IMG/VR virus record: IMGVR_UViG_3300030012_000407
Coordinates: 1-23,934 of that record
DNA length: 23,934 nt
Strand: one strand, 5' to 3'
Source: a virus
Below, in pieces: positions 22,029 to 23,934 of the stretch (position 1 is its first letter; the number at the start of each line of letters is the position of its first letter). Made by a program: the position numbers and the translations under genes. The notes beneath the pieces are model-generated. The model was not told where the DNA came from, made no database searches, and saw nothing but the letters and a program-made list of their open reading frames with translations.

Positions 22029-22371
22029 AGGAGGAGTGAACAAGATAAGTACTCTAGCAGATGGAACTCTAAGTATTAACATACATACTCAAGAGCTTCC
22101 AGAGGAAACAATGATGAGAGTGTTTAGCTTACGAAAGTCTCCTGGAATGGTTTTAATAAGCTCTGATGACATTAGCAAAGCAGAGCAAGAAGAAGTAGAG
22201 AAGTTTACCACAGACTTTGAAGTAGGTAAGACAAAGACTTCTTCACAAAGATTAAGAGCCGTATTGTATAGAGTATGGGAGCAAAGCGAACAAGCTTACG
22301 ATTTTCCAATATGGTATGAGACACAGATGGAAAGGATAATAAATAAATATAAATCAACTCTTGAAGTCTAA
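22006..22371 (+). CDS. Conserved phage protein of unknown function, 121 residues
   Basis: Start MKKTVIFEGGVNKISTLADG at ATG 22006; an in-frame TTG at 21979 would add nine residues and is less likely. The C-terminal block 'KTKTSSQRLRAVLYRVWEQSEQAYDFPIWYETQMERIINKYKSTL' matches a motif I have seen in many phage early proteins next to recombination genes. N-terminal part is a small beta domain, C-terminal part helical. Function unknown. Confidence 0.72.
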   Translation: MKKTVIFEGGVNKISTLADGTLSINIHTQELPEETMMRVFSLRKSPGMVLISSDDISKAEQEEVEKFTTDFEVGKTKTSSQRLRAVLYRVWEQSEQAYDFPIWYETQMERIINKYKSTLEV

Positions 22372-22582
22372 TAGGGCAACCAGACACCAAGAGATTTATA
22401 AAAGAACGGAAAACGGACTAAAATTAGTATTGCCAAAAAAGATAACATCAGACATAGGATTTCAACTAATGTTTGGATATAGAGAGGATTACAGAGTCGA
22501 ACAAGAAAATATACAAAAGAATGCAGACAAATACTATACTAAAACTTATTTAGATATTGAGGACTTTAAAAAGTATATTTAG
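22361..22582 (+). CDS. Small unknown protein with probable TTG start
   Basis: 73 residues from TTG 22361, which overlaps the upstream gene by 11 bases. No early in-frame ATG exists; the first Met lies near residue 37. The sequence is charged ('RATRHQEIYKRTENGLKLVLPKKITSD', 'NADKYYTKTYLDIEDFKKYI'). Translation from TTG is inferred from the tight packing. Family unknown. Confidence 0.5.
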   Translation: MKSNRATRHQEIYKRTENGLKLVLPKKITSDIGFQLMFGYREDYRVEQENIQKNADKYYTKTYLDIEDFKKYI

Positions 22583-22616
22583 AACGCTGATAGCTTTGAT
22601 AATACTATTGAGCTGT

Positions 22617-22709
22617 ATGCCAATTTTTTTAGTGATATTTATACACTTTTTTATAGTCGGCTTTGTTAAAGAAGAAAATAAAAGAAATGAAGATAATTGC
22701 AAGTGTTAG
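22617..22709 (+). CDS. Possible 30-residue membrane peptide
   Basis: MPIFLVIFIHFFIVGFVKEE then NKRNEDNCKC. It has one hydrophobic segment and a charged, Cys-ending tail. The frame is open upstream to TTG codons (22557, 22596) that would lengthen the hydrophobic part. It fills the 104-base gap before the next gene and overlaps it by 23 bases. Short and without homology evidence. Confidence 0.32.
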   Translation: MPIFLVIFIHFFIVGFVKEENKRNEDNCKC

Positions 22710-22884
22710 CATTGAAATAAAATTAGACGATACAGAACTACTAGACGATGCCAAAGATAGAGCAGTTGATACTTTAATTGATAACCTAGATGATTGGCTT
22801 AACAACAATGGAATACCTCCAATTATATCAATAGAGTATAAGCTGCCAGAATATGATGACAACGATTTAGAATTTTTAAACTAA
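22687..22884 (+). CDS. Small acidic protein, 65 residues
   Basis: From ATG 22687 (an in-frame TTG at 22663 is less likely). Strand MKIIASVSIEIKLDD, helix with 'DAKDRAVDTLIDNLDDWLNN', strand 'PPIISIEYKLPEYDDNDLEF'. Strongly acidic, beta-alpha-beta. The stop overlaps the HNH start by one base (TAATG). A DNA mimic is conceivable from charge alone, but this is speculation; no family is recognised. Confidence 0.62.
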   Translation: MKIIASVSIEIKLDDTELLDDAKDRAVDTLIDNLDDWLNNNGIPPIISIEYKLPEYDDNDLEFLN

Positions 22885-23216
22885 TGCCTAATTTACCAAA
22901 GGGAAAGAAAAAGAAATGGATAGCAAGTAGTAAAAAGACTACTGGCTTTACTGAAAAGCATAAGTCTGAAAACTATGACTTTTATAATAGCAGAGCTTGG
23001 AGACAGCTTAGAAAGTGGCACATAGAACGAGAGCCACATTGCAGATGGTGTAGTGAAGAAGGCAAAGTAAATTATAAAGATAAGATAATCATTGACCACA
23101 TCATCGAGATTAAAGACGGTGGGGACAGATTAAACCAAGATAACTTAATGACTTTATGTCTACCACATCACAATCAAAAGACAGCGTGGTCAAAAGCTAA
23201 AAGAAAAAAGAAATGA
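22884..23216 (+). CDS. HNH endonuclease
   Basis: 110 residues. 'NSRAWRQLRKWHIEREPHCRWC' with C53 and C56, the DH pair (71-72) in IIIDHIIEIKDGGDRLN, and NLMTLCLPHHNQKT with C92 and H96 give a complete HNH site with its structural zinc. This is the small HNH type that in many HK97-like phages lies next to terS and helps the terminase cut at cos sites. Here terS is at the opposite edge of the window. A free-standing homing or defence role is the alternative. Basic ends suggest DNA binding. It overlaps the following gene by ATGA. Confidence 0.93.
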   Translation: MPNLPKGKKKKWIASSKKTTGFTEKHKSENYDFYNSRAWRQLRKWHIEREPHCRWCSEEGKVNYKDKIIIDHIIEIKDGGDRLNQDNLMTLCLPHHNQKTAWSKAKRKKK

Positions 23217-23407
23217 CAGAGAAAGAACTATTGTATGAGTTAAACGAATTAGCTGAAAATATTTTAGCTCCAACAGATTTATTACAATCTATAAATTACT
23301 ATACAAATCAAATAGTAATAGATGAGCTGGAAGGTATTAAAGAATTTACAGAAGATTATGTTGCACAATTAATAGATGAAAGAATTAAATATTATGAGCA
23401 AATCTAA
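23213..23407 (+). CDS. Small acidic unknown protein, 64 residues
   Basis: MTEKELLYELNELAENILAP, all-helical and acidic, ending DERIKYYEQI. It overlaps the HNH gene by four bases and the next gene by 14 bases. No family is recognised. Confidence 0.6.
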   Translation: MTEKELLYELNELAENILAPTDLLQSINYYTNQIVIDELEGIKEFTEDYVAQLIDERIKYYEQI

Positions 23408-23681
23408 ATACTACTACGACTATACAAGGAACAGAGATGAGTCTAAAGAATATTCAGTTGACTACGAAAGTAATCCAATACCAAACTATTACATTGGTAG
23501 TACTTACGGTTATGAAGCTAGGAAAGTATGTGAGGACTGGGATTTAAGCTATAACATAGGCACAGCAGTAACCTATCTACTTAGAAGTAGCTACAAGCAC
23601 GACAGCCCATACGATTGCATACAGAAAGCAATAAATCATTTACAATTTGAATTAGATAAACTAAACAACAGAGAAGAATGA
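23394..23681 (+). CDS. DUF3310 family protein
   Basis: 95 residues from ATG 23394; ATG 23376 would add six residues and deepen the overlap with the previous gene. 'GYEARKVCEDWDLSYNIGTAVTYLLRSSYKHDSPYDCIQKAINHLQFELDKL' is the DUF3310 pattern (E-x-x-x-D-W, G-x-A-V-x-Y-L-x-R, K-A-x-x-H-L). These proteins are common in the early regions of tailed phages and have been suggested to be linked to nucleotide metabolism, without a firm activity. Confidence 0.82.
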   Translation: MSKSKYYYDYTRNRDESKEYSVDYESNPIPNYYIGSTYGYEARKVCEDWDLSYNIGTAVTYLLRSSYKHDSPYDCIQKAINHLQFELDKLNNREE

Positions 23682-23908
23682 CAAGCGAACTACTAGACTT
23701 ATTTGACGAGGCTAAAAGAATAATAGACAAACAAGAGCAACTAATAAAGATGCAACAATCTTTAATTAAGACAATGCAAAAAGGACTGCAAGGAGTAGAA
23801 CTAAACGAGCTACTACTTAAGAAACAATTAGCAGACTTACAAGAGGAGTTACAAGCTATAACCAATGACTATATAGATACAAAAAATAATTTTAGGGAGG
23901 GGGCATAA
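23678..23908 (+). CDS. Small coiled-coil protein
   Basis: 76 residues, start MTSELLDLFDEAKRIIDKQE, almost entirely heptad-like helix ('IKMQQSLIKTMQKGLQG', 'LLLKKQLADLQEELQAI'). It overlaps DUF3310 by four bases. Likely an oligomer; function unknown. Last complete gene of the window. Confidence 0.6.
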   Translation: MTSELLDLFDEAKRIIDKQEQLIKMQQSLIKTMQKGLQGVELNELLLKKQLADLQEELQAITNDYIDTKNNFREGA

Positions 23909-23911
23909 AAA

Positions 23912-23931
23912 GTATATTGATATACGACGTA
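23912..23931. promoter_or_regulatory. Adjacent palindromes at the right edge
   Basis: GTATAT-TG-ATATAC (23912-23925) is a perfect 6-bp inverted repeat, and TACG-A-CGTA (23923-23931) is a second one overlapping it. They follow the last gene by three bases. They could be an operator or nuclease/packaging site, or arise by chance; the right context is cut off. Confidence 0.25.
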
Positions 23932-23934
23932 CAT

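Noticed and set aside
22639-22647. DnaA-box-like TTATACACT
   Set aside because: One mismatch from the consensus, isolated, and a similar near-match (TTATACACG at 16498-16506) occurs inside the endolysin gene, so background is high.
1-23934. CRISPR arrays, tRNA genes, insertion sequences, integrase or attachment sites
   Set aside because: None seen on reading: no spaced repeat array, no cloverleaf with TTCGAATCC-like arm, no transposase or recombinase motifs.

Overview
The window reads as a tailed double-stranded DNA phage (HK97-fold head, non-contractile siphovirus tail), either a free phage or a prophage, of a Bacteroidota host and most likely a flavobacterium. The host inference rests on three things seen in the sequence: AT-rich DNA, starts preceded by A/T-rich stretches instead of a GGAGG Shine-Dalgarno, and two promoter candidates of the Bacteroidota type (TTTG, spacer, TAnnTTTG). 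All credible genes lie on the + strand, packed with 1-50 nt overlaps.

Layout. About 85-2890 is packaging: small terminase, a foreign-looking DNA methyltransferase, large terminase. 2933-7222 is the head: portal, a 626-residue multidomain prohead protease, and major capsid protein followed by a clear hairpin plus T-tract. 7277-9312 holds the neck and tail-completion genes. 9337-14687 holds the tail: tube protein, the tail chaperone pair G and G-T joined by a -1 frameshift, tape measure, and tail-tip protein. 14689-15504 is a probable appendage protein. 15501-16918 is a lysis region of several tiny membrane or basic proteins, an M15 peptidase endolysin and a three-TM-type holin. A metallophosphoesterase (16919-17656) and a strong terminator (17724-17755) close this block.

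A second + strand operon begins at a promoter near 17831. It encodes small early proteins, an OB-fold/SSB-like protein ending in DLPF, a free-standing DnaA domain IV, a winged-helix replication initiator, a compact C5 methyltransferase, a NinG-like protein, an HNH nuclease, a DUF3310 protein and several unknowns. The initiator gene carries direct repeats in its centre, in the position of the lambda O-gene origin. No polymerase, helicase, primase, integrase or repressor is visible, so the phage either relies on the host replisome or encodes these elsewhere.

How the parts may work together (inference): the DnaA-like domain and the winged-helix protein would direct initiation on the iterons and recruit host helicase; the SSB-like protein and NinG would support replication and recombination; the two methyltransferases would protect the genome from restriction. 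The packaging, head and tail genes are then expressed, partly from a promoter just before the portal gene that overlaps a 17-bp inverted repeat. The HNH gene near the right edge and terS at the left edge would be close neighbours on a circular map, as in many HK97-type phages.
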